Assembly (NCBI GenBank): GCA_018398805.1
Contig: JAGFBZ010000170.1
Location: 1-64,000, forward strand
Direction: 5' to 3'
DNA length: 64,000 nt
From: Hirundichthys speculiger
Lineage: Eukaryota; Chordata; Actinopteri; Beloniformes; Exocoetidae
The position numbers were made by a program, and so were the translations under genes. The stretch's first letter is position 1. The number at the start of each line of letters is the position of its first letter. Below, piece by piece: positions 1-11,400 of the stretch. The notes under the pieces were generated by a model. That model ran no database searches and was not told the origin of the DNA. It worked only from the letters and a program-made list of their open reading frames with translations.

Positions 1-1812
1 CTGTAACAGGTGCCGGCCTGAAACAGATGCTGCAGCTGGAAACAGATGTTGGCCTGTAACAGTTGCCGGCCTCAAACAGATGCAGGCCTGAAACAGATGC
101 TAGCTGGAAACAGATGCAGGCGTGTAACAGATGCTAGCTGGAAACAGATGTTTGGCCTGAAACAGATGCTAGTTGGAAACAGATGCAGGCGTGTAACAGA
201 TGCTAGCTGGAAACAGATGTTGGCCTGAAACAGATGCCGGCCTGAAACAGATGCAGGCCTGAAACAGGTGCCGGCCTGTAACAGATGCTAGCTGGAAACA
301 GATGTTGGTCTGTAACAGATGTTGGCCTGTAATAGATTTTGGCCTGTTACAGATGCAGGCCTGTAACAGGTGCTGGCCTCAAACAGATGTTGGCCTGAAA
401 CAGACGCTAGCTGGAAACAGATGCCGGACTCAAATAGATGTTGGCCTGTGACAGATGCCGGCCTGTAACGGATGCCGGCCTGTAACAGATGCTAGCTGGA
501 AACAGATGTTGGCCTCAAACAGATGCCGGCCTGTGACAGATGCCGGCCTGAAACAGATGCAGACCTGAAACAGATGCAGGCCTGTAACAGATGCTAGCTG
601 GAAACAGGTGTTGGCCTGTAACAGATGCAGGCCTGAAAATGATGCAGGACTAAAACAGATGCAGGCCTGAAACAGATGTTGGCTTGTAACATATGTTGGC
701 CTGTAACAGGTGCCGGCCTCAAACAGATGCTAGCTGGAAACAGATGCAGGCGTGTAACAGATGCCGGCCTGTAAACAGATGCAGGCCTGTAACAGATGCC
801 GGCCTGTAACAGATGCTAGCTGGAAACAGATGTTGGCCTGAAACAGATGCTAGCTGGAAACAGATGTTGGCCTCAAACAGATGCTAGCTGGAAACAGATG
901 TTGGCCTGTAACAGATGCAGGCCTGAAACAGATGCAGGCCTGAAACAGATGCAGGCCTGAAACAGATGCTAGCTGGAAACAGGTGTTGGCCTGTAACAGA
1001 TGCAGGCCTGAAAATGATGCAGGACTAAAACAGATGCAGGCCTGAAACAGATGTTGGCCTGTAACATATGTTGGCCTGTAACAGGTGCCGGCCTCAAACA
1101 GATGCTAGCTGGAAACAGATGCAGGCGTGTAACAGATGCCGGCCTGTAACAGATGTAGGCGTGTAACAGATGCCGGCCTGTAACAGATGCTAGCTGGAAA
1201 CAGATGTTGGCCTGAAACAGATGCCGGCCTGAAACAGATGCAGGCCTGAAACAGATGCTAGCTGGAAACAGATGCTAGCTGGAAACAGATGCCGGCCTGT
1301 AACAGATGCAGGCCTGTAACAGATGCTAGCTGGAAACAGATGCAGGCCTGTAACAGATGCAGGCCTGAAACAGATGCAGGCCTGAAACAGATGCTAGCTG
1401 GAAACAGATGTTGGTCTGTAACAGATGTTGGCCTGTAATAGATGTTGGCCTGTTACAGATGCAGGCCTGTAACAGGTGCTGGCCTCAAACAGATGTTGGC
1501 CTGAAACAGATGCTAGCTGGAAACAGATGCCGGACTCAAATAGATGTTGGCCTGAAACAGATGCTAGCTGGAAACAGATGCAGGCCTGAAACAGGTGCCG
1601 GCCTCAAACAGATGTTGGCCTGAAACAGATGCTAGCTGGAAACAGATGCAGGCCTGAAACAGGTGCCGGCCTGTAACAGATGCTAGCTGGAAACAGATGC
1701 CGGCCTCAAATAGATGTTGGCCTGTAACAGATGCCGGCCTGTAACGGATGCCGGCCTGTAACGGATGCCGGCCTGTAACGGATGCCGGCCTGTAACGGAT
1801 GCCGGCCTGTAA
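1..1812. repeat. 17-bp minisatellite, about 106 units
   Basis: A tandem array of a 17-bp unit of the form AACAGATGnnnGCCTGt, running from the first base of the window, so its true start is outside. At least three unit types alternate: GCTAGCTGGA, GCAGGCCTGA and TTGGCCTGTA cores after AACAGAT. The last units, from about 1735, are almost identical (CGGATGCCGGCCTGTAA), suggesting recent local expansion at the right edge. Open frames across it are periodic artefacts. It should lie in an intron of the ataxin-7-like gene, because that gene's exons continue to the right and its 5' exons are absent. Confidence 0.95.
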
Positions 1813-2469
1813 CAGAAGGGTATCTGCTCCGTCTCTGAGCAGACGAACAGCAAAAACAAAAACTGACTTGAAGACGTATTTTTTACCGGCCGTAAACCCT
1901 GCCAACATCTGGAGCAGCAGCGTTAACCTGCCTCCAGCCCCTCGTCCAGGTGTTCACCAGCTTCAGCTCTGACTCACAGTGACGTGAGGACGACATCTGG
2001 GTTTTCAGCTGGGGGGGGACAGCTGACTCGTTCCTTTATTAGCCCGCATCTACTGATTCAGATTTCATGGATGGAGGCTCTGAAAGTGACAGAAGGAAGC
2101 CAGGTTGATGGATGTGCAGCGTCTGAAGGACCGCTGCAGCTCCGTCTCAGTCCTGTGTGGACCGACGCCTGCGGTCCAGTCAGACGTGAGATCACAGACC
2201 GACTAAGAAAGTTAGGGTTGTTAGATGTTAGCACAGCCTGCAGGATACAGCAGAGACACCAGTCCATGTCTCTGTAGCTGTAGACGACCACGGATGAGCT
2301 CGTAGTGACTGAGCGTAAACCATCTTCAGAGCTGGTGATCAAATTGGTCCTTTTATATCTTTCTTTTTTTTTTTTTTGTCCTCTTAAAAGAAGGTGAATG
2401 CTAACACTGTCTATAGCCGTGTTCGGGGCGTCGTATTTCCCTGATGATATCGTGGCTCTGTGTCCTCAG
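1813..2469. other. intron sequence, no feature seen
   Basis: Ordinary AT/GC-mixed sequence between the minisatellite and the first recognisable exon. No exon with splice sites or repeat family was recognised. Confidence 0.5.
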
Positions 2470-5400
2470 AGAGGGAGTGTGACTTGGACAAGCACTGCGG
2501 CGTCCTCGACCCTGAAAGGAAGAAGGTCTGCACTCGCCTCCTGACGTGCAACGTAAGTACCCAACATGCATTATGATGGACCAAACTGAGTGAGTGTCGC
2601 TGAGCTGCGACTTCCTCCCTGGTTTTATTTCCCTCCATTGTTGTCCTGACTCTTCTCGGTGGACGGCCTCTGAGTGGAAGTTCACAGGTCTGGTTGCTGC
2701 AGCGGAGCGTTGGCCGCCTGTTTGCTAACACGCTGTTTGCAGCAATACGGCAGTGCCTCACTCCCTCTGAGCCTTGAATGACCGGCAGTTAATGTTGTGT
2801 TCAAGTGACATCGGCATAATCAGGAAAAACGATTACTCAATAAGGAAAATCAAGAATACCCCCTCATGCCACAAAACAACTCGTTAAGTCGGTCGTAATT
2901 TTAGTAGTTGCTAACTTGAATCGATATTAGCAGTATTTCCCCTCATGTTACACATAAAAAAAGAAAAAAAATAGAAAAGTTTGAAAGAACGACTAGCAAA
3001 CGAGGGAACGTCAGAATTTGCGTTACACCTTGAAGGCAGCCTGCAGCACAGTGCTGATCACAACAAACATGGCGGCGTGGAACTTCGTTAAAGTTTCAGA
3101 AGAAGATAGTTTGGTGGTTATTTGTGACGAATCCTCCGAGTGAATTCTACGAGGAGGGAAGCACAAGCTTTAATACATAAAACCCGATCGGCCACCTACA
3201 ACATAACAATCACTTCCATGGAGTTTTGAAATCACGCTAACGCGAGCTAATGCTAACATGCGCAAGCCAGCAGCAGTCTCTCTCCTCCCTCATTCCTCTC
3301 GTCTAAAGCTTCCATGAGATTTAAAAAAAAAATTAAAAAAAATCACTGAACCTCATTTACTTTAATTAAAGGTATTAATTTAAATGGAACCACAAGTCAA
3401 AATCCTTTAAATGTTAATCATTTTCAGTTATTAATTCTGATGCATGTATTTCCATCAGTTCAAGGAGCCTTTATTTTTTATATCAGTCAGTAATGAACCT
3501 TATTTAAGTTAATGTTAGATATCAAATAGGTTTGTTTGATAGCTTTAAGAAAATGTTTGAGAGGCTTGCCAAAAGTTTTTCATTGGAAGAATAAATATCT
3601 GTTCATTTAAAGAGTTTTGTTCATAGTATTGATGTAATGATCGTAGGTATATGTGTGTTATCGGTATCGGCCTTTAGGAGCTGAAAGTTATCGGTTTTAA
3701 AACAGTTATCGTGCATCCCTAGCATAATATCTCAATGAAGCGTGTGACGGACTCTCACCTGCCGAAGACCAAACGGGGGAAGACGTGTCTGTTGCCCTCC
3801 GATCAAAGTTCTGCTCCGGGCTTTCGTTGCTCCGACTGAAACGGAGCCTCCCACGAGCGGGAAGAGTCCTTTGATGGAGGCCGGCGGGGTCCGGAGCAGG
3901 AAGTGAGGGCCAGAGATCACATATCCAGGCAGGCAGAGACGGGGACGACCTGATGGACAGGATGCGACGGGAGGGACGAGGAAGACGCGCAGGAAGGCGT
4001 TCATTTTTGTCGGCTGCTGAGGAGTTTGGAGGGTTTTTGTGTTATAATGTTTCCATGGTGACCCCGCTGGGTTCACGAGAGGTCACGAGAGGTGACCGTT
4101 GGTCGTTAAAAGACGTTTATCTCGCCATGTCTTGCTCCTTCTGGAATTACACCTGTAAAAAGGATGAGTGTCATCATCAGGAGGAGTCCACCTGGGAGGA
4201 GAACCAGGACAGAGATTAGACCTGGTCTGGTCTGTTCTGGTCTGCTTCCACCCTCATTAAACTGCCTTCTGTCTTTTTTTCTTTCTCATGTGCAGATCCA
4301 CTCCATCCACCAGCGCAGGAAGGTGGCGGGCCGCAGCAAGAACTTCGACCAGCTGGTGGCGGAGCTCAAGACGAAGGTCCGAGAGAAAGGCGCCCCGGCC
4401 CTGGAGGGGGGCTCCTTCACGGGACAGTCCCCCAGCCCCGAGGCCCCCCGGGAGCAGGCGGGCGTTCCACACTGCAGGAGACTCCTGGCCAGCCTCCCGG
4501 CGTTCAGGTTCGGAGGATCACATCATCCCTACACTTTCACACCACGGTCGTAGAGTCATGTGACCCGGTCCGGTTGCTTTCACTTCCCAGCTCCGGTCTG
4601 GACGTCACGCGCCCTCACGCTCGCGTTTCTGATCAACTCCAAATACCCCTCGGTCCGTCTGAACGTCTTATTCCTGAAAGTGGGCGGTCCCAGCTCTCTG
4701 TTTGTGCTGTGGGAGGGGCTTGATGATTATCGATTCGCTCGTACGTTGAGTCTTCCATCATGTCCAGTCTAACTGAGCATACGCTACGGTCCAAAATACT
4801 CTGATTGGTGCGTCTTAGACAGGTGCAACCTCAGACACACGGCAGCGTATAATTCTTCATACCGTGCCTTTATTTATTTATTTATTTAAAAAGATGTGGG
4901 CAACACTAAGTACCCCCTCACTGCTTCCATAGGATTTAAGAGGGAAAGTTGAATCCAGGTGAAGGTAATCAACAGACCTCTGGAGTCTGGAGCGTCCAGG
5001 TGTGTGTTAACACAACGCCAAGAGGGAAAGACATCAGCACAGGTCTTGTTCCTGCACCATCAGTGTGGAAAGAGTTTTAAAAGCACTTGACAAGGAGTCC
5101 ACGTCCCCGGAGTGGACGTCCCAGCAGATTTACCCCACAGTCAGACCGTGCAGGGACGCTTCTCAGAGGGGGAAACCAGACGGATTTACGATCTTCACAC
5201 TATTGAAAACTGAATGTTTTGAGGGAGTCGGAGGTTAAAGTCCCGTGGGTGACCCCTCAGCGGCTCACGCTCTGCCCGTGTCTGTCCTGCAGTCGATCAA
5301 CGGCCCCGTCGGAGTGCACGCCGGAGGAGGAGAAGCAGCGGCCGGATGAGGCCGGGGTCCGAGCCCCGTCGCCTCTCGTCCACGGACACATCTCCAGCGA

Positions 5401-8400
5401 TGAGAGCGAGACAGAAGGACCCGAGGAGCTCTCAGAGTTCTCGTCGTCTGCCGCACATCCGAGACCTGCAGCGGTGAGATGAAACTCTGTCGATCGTTTA
5501 CAGCGCAGGCCTGGAACTGTTTTCTCTTCTGTAACGAGATGTTCGGTCAGAAGATCCTGGTGTCACAGTTATAAGAATCAAATGTTAAGGCTGTTTGCTA
5601 GTTTCCAGGTCATTGCATGAAACCAGAGAACCGCGGCCTCGTCGGGGTTGTTCTGGTTGAGACCGAGACTCCAGCCTGACGCAGCTGCTTCACAACAAGT
5701 CGTGTCTCTGCAGGTCTGCTCGTTCGGCAGCCACTGGTTGGGTCACGGCATCTTCACGTTCGACCGGAGGCTTCACCACCTGAGGTCGGCGCTCAGCAGC
5801 ATGTTGGAGCAGCACATCAGCGCCCATCTGTGGAAGTAAGGCTCCGCGAGCGCTCTTCTGTCTGTAAACCCGACACAGCAGCAGCCCGTCCTACATGTAG
5901 ATGTAGATGTTGATGTTGGTCCAGGCAGCTTCAGACCGACGGTGCATTCAAACGTCAGCTATTACTCGCTTTGTAGGCTAATCAGGAATGATAAGAATAA
6001 TTAATCGGTATAGTCGTTAGAGGTCAGAACTTCCTGTGCAGATAAAATTACAAAGGTCCTTATTGTAGCCGTTGGTCTATGAAGCCCCGTTTGGGTCATA
6101 ATTCAATGAATAAATTAGTCTATTATTATGAAATACAGGTGTTTATTATTATGAAATATTTCCCATTATTATGAGAAAATGTAATTATTATGAATTATAT
6201 TTGTATTATTTCATCTTAGTTTAATGAATAATAGTTTATTTCAGAATGGCTTTTTTATTTAAGAATGAGTTTTTACATAATAATGACATTTTGCCACTGG
6301 GCGGGACCAGTGGTTGACCTGCACGCTCATTGGCTGATCCTTCGCCATGCAGTTGGTGGGGGACTCACATCGAGCCTGTTGGCTACCTCTCGGAGTAAGT
6401 CAGAAAAGGATCTTTCTCCTGTCGCCAAGCCGTCAAAATCAAGTTTTCCCTACATTTAGCGCTACGTTTCTTAGTCGATGTCAACTTTTTACCGTAAACT
6501 GAGGTGCATTCTGCCACCTACTGGCCTGGAGTATATACATTGCACCTCTCGCCCACTATCGATATTCACTGTTCTGTTGCTTATGCCTGAATGAATGAGC
6601 AGCCAATCACATAAATGGCTCCGCCCTCTCTGCTGTGATTGACACACAAATCATTCTTACGAAAAACGAAACCATTATCATAATAAAGGGAAATATTTCA
6701 TAATAATAAACGCCTGTATTTCATAATAATAGACAAATTTATTCATTGAATTATGACCCAAGGGGGGCGAGACCAGAGCCTTGTGGGACTCCATAAACTT
6801 CTAACAGAAATGAACGGCTTCTGTTTTTTTTTTTTTTCTGTCCAGGAAAATTCCTCAAGCCGCAGACCTTCAGTCCCCGAGTCCTTCAACCAAGCCCGTC
6901 ACGTCCTCATCTCCCGCCTCCATCGCCGCAGGATCCTCCTCTTCGTTACATTTTAAGGTCCGTACAGGAAGTCACATCAGCTCCTCCCTGAAGAATGCTT
7001 CGTCGTCCTCTTCTTCCAGCCGTGGTCCAGGGAGACCGCCCACGGCCATCCAGGTGGAGAACTCCGGGGGTGGAGGTGGGGGTGGGGGCGGGGGCGGCGG
7101 CTTTGCTCGTGGTCACCTGGTGTCTCCGGGGAAGCCGGCCGGTGCGCGTCAGGCGGGTTCGGGCAGACTTAAGAACCCGGTGGGGCGGCCGAGCAAGCAG
7201 ATGTTGAAGCTGCGGGAGGAGGCCGCCACCGCCGCCGCCCTCCGCAAGCGCAAAGCCCCGTCCCAGGAGGGCGAGCACTCGGGCCCCGACAGGAACTGCA
7301 TCATCCTCCAGGACCGGGGCCGCCCACCCTCCACCGCCGCCTCCTCGTCATCCTCTTCTTCCAAAGCCCCCACTCACTCCCTCCTCCCACACGGCCAGAC
7401 CAATGGCACGCTGTCCCCGAGCAGCAAACCCCGCCCCCAACCCTTCCCCTTCGGAGGCCCACTCCCCCGCCGCCAAGGCGGTCTGGACGTACAGACGGAC
7501 GCTCCCCCCTCAGGTTCACTCCTCACCCCCGGACCCTTCCTCCGCCACAAATTCCCACGGCCGGGCTGGCGTGGGGGACTCAGGACAGCACGGACAGGGC
7601 AGTGGGCGGGGCTTCGAGCACCAGGGACTTTTGAAGAAGCGCAAAGGCGGGGTCATGGAGGAGCACTCGCCCTCGTCCAAGCCGCCAGCGCCACGCCTGC
7701 CTTCGTCCTCTTCCAGCTCCGCCGCCACCTCCTCCTCCCCGCGCTCCAACTTCTACCCGTGGAAGGACAGTAAAGGTGGGGGGCTGGCGGGGGGCGTGGA
7801 GAAGAAACTGGGCACACAGAAGGTAGGTCAGGTAGCAGATTAGTACCTGTGTTGTTCAGGAAACGGTAAATGTTTCCAACCGCTCCAGCTGTCGTTACGT
7901 TGACCGGAAAAACTCGTAGTTTGATTTTATTTCAGTTAACGAAAATGTTTTTTCAATTCTAGTTTTCGTTATTTCGTCCGTTTTCGTTAACGATAATAAC
8001 CTTGGCCTCACCTGAGGGAGTTCAGGTTTTTTTTTAACTTTTTTTTTCTTGAAGGCACAACTCATGTTAACCACATTTTCTAATCATTTAGAGAGGAATT
8101 ACTTAGGGGTGAGTATTGACAAGGACCTCACAATACGATATGTATCACGATACTTGGGTCACGATGTAATATTATGACGATATCACGATATATGCGATAT
8201 TCTACCCAGTTGATATCAAAACTAAAATTAGAAATGAAAAGTCAAGTTGCTGTATTTGTTCATCAGATGATATTGATCATTCAGAGGACAAATTGAGTCA
8301 AAACTATTTGCTTCAAAACAACCTATTTATTGTTTATTATTAGTGTTTTTGCACATTTAATGAATAAATAAAATCAAACAAATATAGTAACATTTTCCTT

Positions 8401-11400
8401 AAAAAAAATTGATATTAGTAGCTGAAAAATCGATATTATATTGGGTGGCTGAATATCGTGATATATTGCCAAATCGATTTTTTTTTTTCACACCCCTAGA
8501 ATTGCTGCAATAAATTAGCTTAGAATGAGCTATTTCACTGTCACGAGAAGTAAATATTGTAGAAAAACATTAATATCTACACTAGTATTAATACAGGTTT
8601 GCATGGCCTCACAGAATGATACTATTTACAAAGAGGTGGCACTCGTTATTCTGATTAAGTGAAGGAATCAGAATGATGATAGTTGCAGTTAAAATACAGA
8701 ACCCTTTTATTTTTCAAATTTTGTAAACAACTTGAAAAAGCATATTTTGTAAAAAAATTAATATTAACTACACAATGTAAACAACGTTCTCCAGATATTT
8801 CAACAAATAAATAGTAAACAAAGTATGCAACTTGCAAGCTTGATATTCCGATCCACCGTTTACTTTTTTAATCATAGGCAGTGCCGCTAGCAAACACGTC
8901 TTTGTCATCTAACTTGACTTTTCTACAGCAGTAACGTTACTAGCGTTAGACGCAGAGGACGCAGACCTCAGCTTCATGCATTCGTTCTATTCTAACAAAT
9001 GTTTGCGGCTTAGGCCGTGTAGCGGATTGCTGTCGTTGCCTCCCGCGGCTACAACTTTAGCTCGGCAACATTTGCAGATTATTGTAGTTTGTTGGACGTC
9101 GTCTTTTTTAAATCCAAAGAACTTCCACACGACAGACACGGCTCCTCGTTTAGGAGGAAGTTCCTCAGTCTCATGTTGCCGTTCTGGAGCTTCCACTTCT
9201 GGACTTTCTCTGTTAGCAGCCATCACCGTTTAACCGTAAGTAGTAGCGTGTTGTGCCTCCAGTGCAACTTCAAAACAGTCCCCTGTGAAACAATGTTCTG
9301 CGGCACTTACGTTCCGCCGCACGTCGTTCTTAACGTTGTTTACGCTACAGTACATACTCACCGGTGTTACGGTATAGACCTTTTCGGGCCAGCCCCCAGG
9401 AAGTACCCCGTCCACCATTGCTGGGTTGTGCTACAGAGCGACACTTTCACCGGCTCGCAGATTAGCCAGTGTTTTTCTCTTTCTACAAATATATATTTTT
9501 ATAATGTCGAGTCGGTCGAGTGGGAATACATGTTCTGTCATAAACTGTACCAACAATGGCGTGAAAGTTCAACAATGGAAGAAGAAAGTATGTGAAATAC
9601 ACAAGCCTTTACTGCACGAAGACTGCCTTGTTTGCAGAACAAGAAGTTAGGAAGACGTGGGTGAAAAATATCAACAGAAAGGACTTTGTTCCAAATGAAT
9701 ACAGCCGGGTGAGTTTTCGTTAACATTTAATCTCGTACTACTCATAGTCTCGCTGAGAGTCCCGGACGTTTCTGGCCGAAAGAACAGCAGGATGAGGCTA
9801 CTGTAGCCCTCGGCACTAGCACAAGCCTATAAAACAATCAATCAATGAATGAATGAGGAGAATGATAAAATAAATTAAATATAACATTAACACATAGCCT
9901 AATTTACCGCTAGCGTTAACGTTACAGTAGCATAATCTTTATGGCTTGTTGACGTTAGTTATAGCCAGCGTTGCATTTTTCACGTATTCCCACAGTTTTT
10001 AGTGTTTGATTATGGGAATAGATCATGCTATTTCCATAACTAATCATTAAAAACAGCGATAAACTACCTTCATCTGTAACTGGAGGCCACTGCCTAACAT
10101 CATCAATCCAAGACATGTCTGTGTTATCCGTAACAGATGCTCCACGCTGCTGTGTTTGGGTTAGTTGGTGGAGCACCGCACACTCCAGTTATGGCTGGGC
10201 CACTAGGGGGCGCATGTCCACAATTTTTAAGTCGAAAAGGTGTCTATGAACAATTCATATCATAAGAAAAATAAACACCAGTGTTCGGTATAAACTAGTA
10301 TACCGCCCAGCACTATGTGGTGGTCCGGTGGTTGTCGCCACAGTAGATTATTCTACGGTCATCCGGGTCATGGTGATCCTCAGCTTTCACATTCCATCCA
10401 GAAGCCGTCAGACACACTGGCCACGGTTACATGATGTTTTTTAATTCAGAATTAATAATTCCGAATTAAGTAATTCCGAATTAAACTATTTTACTTAAAG
10501 TTTACATGGAAATAGTAATTCCGAATTGAGGTTTACATGGAAAACACGTTTGTTCGGCTTTATCCAACTCTGCTTTAGGTCTGGGGGTTGAGAAGGGTTC
10601 TGATTGGATGGGGGGGCGGACGTCTTTACATCTACTGGAAGAAAACAAACTTAGCAACAACTCGGTTAGCAACATTCCACTTATTTTTGACCTGGGTGGC
10701 GTCTCTATCTGTGAAACCTCCTTCATTTAACCTGGCCGCTACAACTTTGAAAAGCTCACAATTTTTATGTTTCCTGCCATCTGTTCTTTTAATTATTTCC
10801 AGTTCCTCCAAGCTATTTATTAAATAAATCGTCTCTGCTCTTGAACACCGTTTACTGCGTGCTGCCATCTTGAAACTTTGTTTTAAAAACAAGCCCAGCG
10901 CGGAATATAAGCGTCATCGCGACAGACGGATAAGGAAACTAGCATGCGCAGAAAGACGGGAATTAATTTAAACAGGAATGAGTGTATACATGACCGGGGA
11001 ATTATTTAATTCGGATTTAAAATCAGAATAAACCAGCCACTTACTTCGGAATTAAGTTTAATTCGGAATTGACATTTTCATATGGAATTAGGTGTTTACA
11101 TGGTAACTTTTATTGGGATTTAACTTTAATTCTGAATTAAAGAGGAATTAAACTTCCCATGTAAATGCACTGAATGACACAGCTGTGGGGGTGTGAGACC
11201 AGACCCTCCTGCAGGAACCGGACCCTCCATCGGGGACCGGTCTCTGGCTTCAAGCACTGGTGGTGTGTTTTTTCCCAGCTCCACCGGGCCGTACGCTGAC
11301 AGGTCGGCGTCAGGCGGACCACGGGGCCGTCCCTCGCCATCCCGCTGACAGACGGACTTCTTCCTCTGTGCAGAACCGGGTCGTCTTTTCACACCGCTCT

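Noticed and set aside
46..1908. Open frames across the 17-bp array
   Set aside because: They follow the repeat period and give MLAGNRCR-type monotony; no splice sites or start context.
3732..4219. Possible gene in the atxn7l2 intron on either strand
   Set aside because: Frames overlap, lack splice logic and family motifs.
7054..7519. Several long frames on both strands over the atxn7l2 large exon
   Set aside because: GC-rich coding sequence gives open shadow frames; only the frames that join at splice sites were kept.
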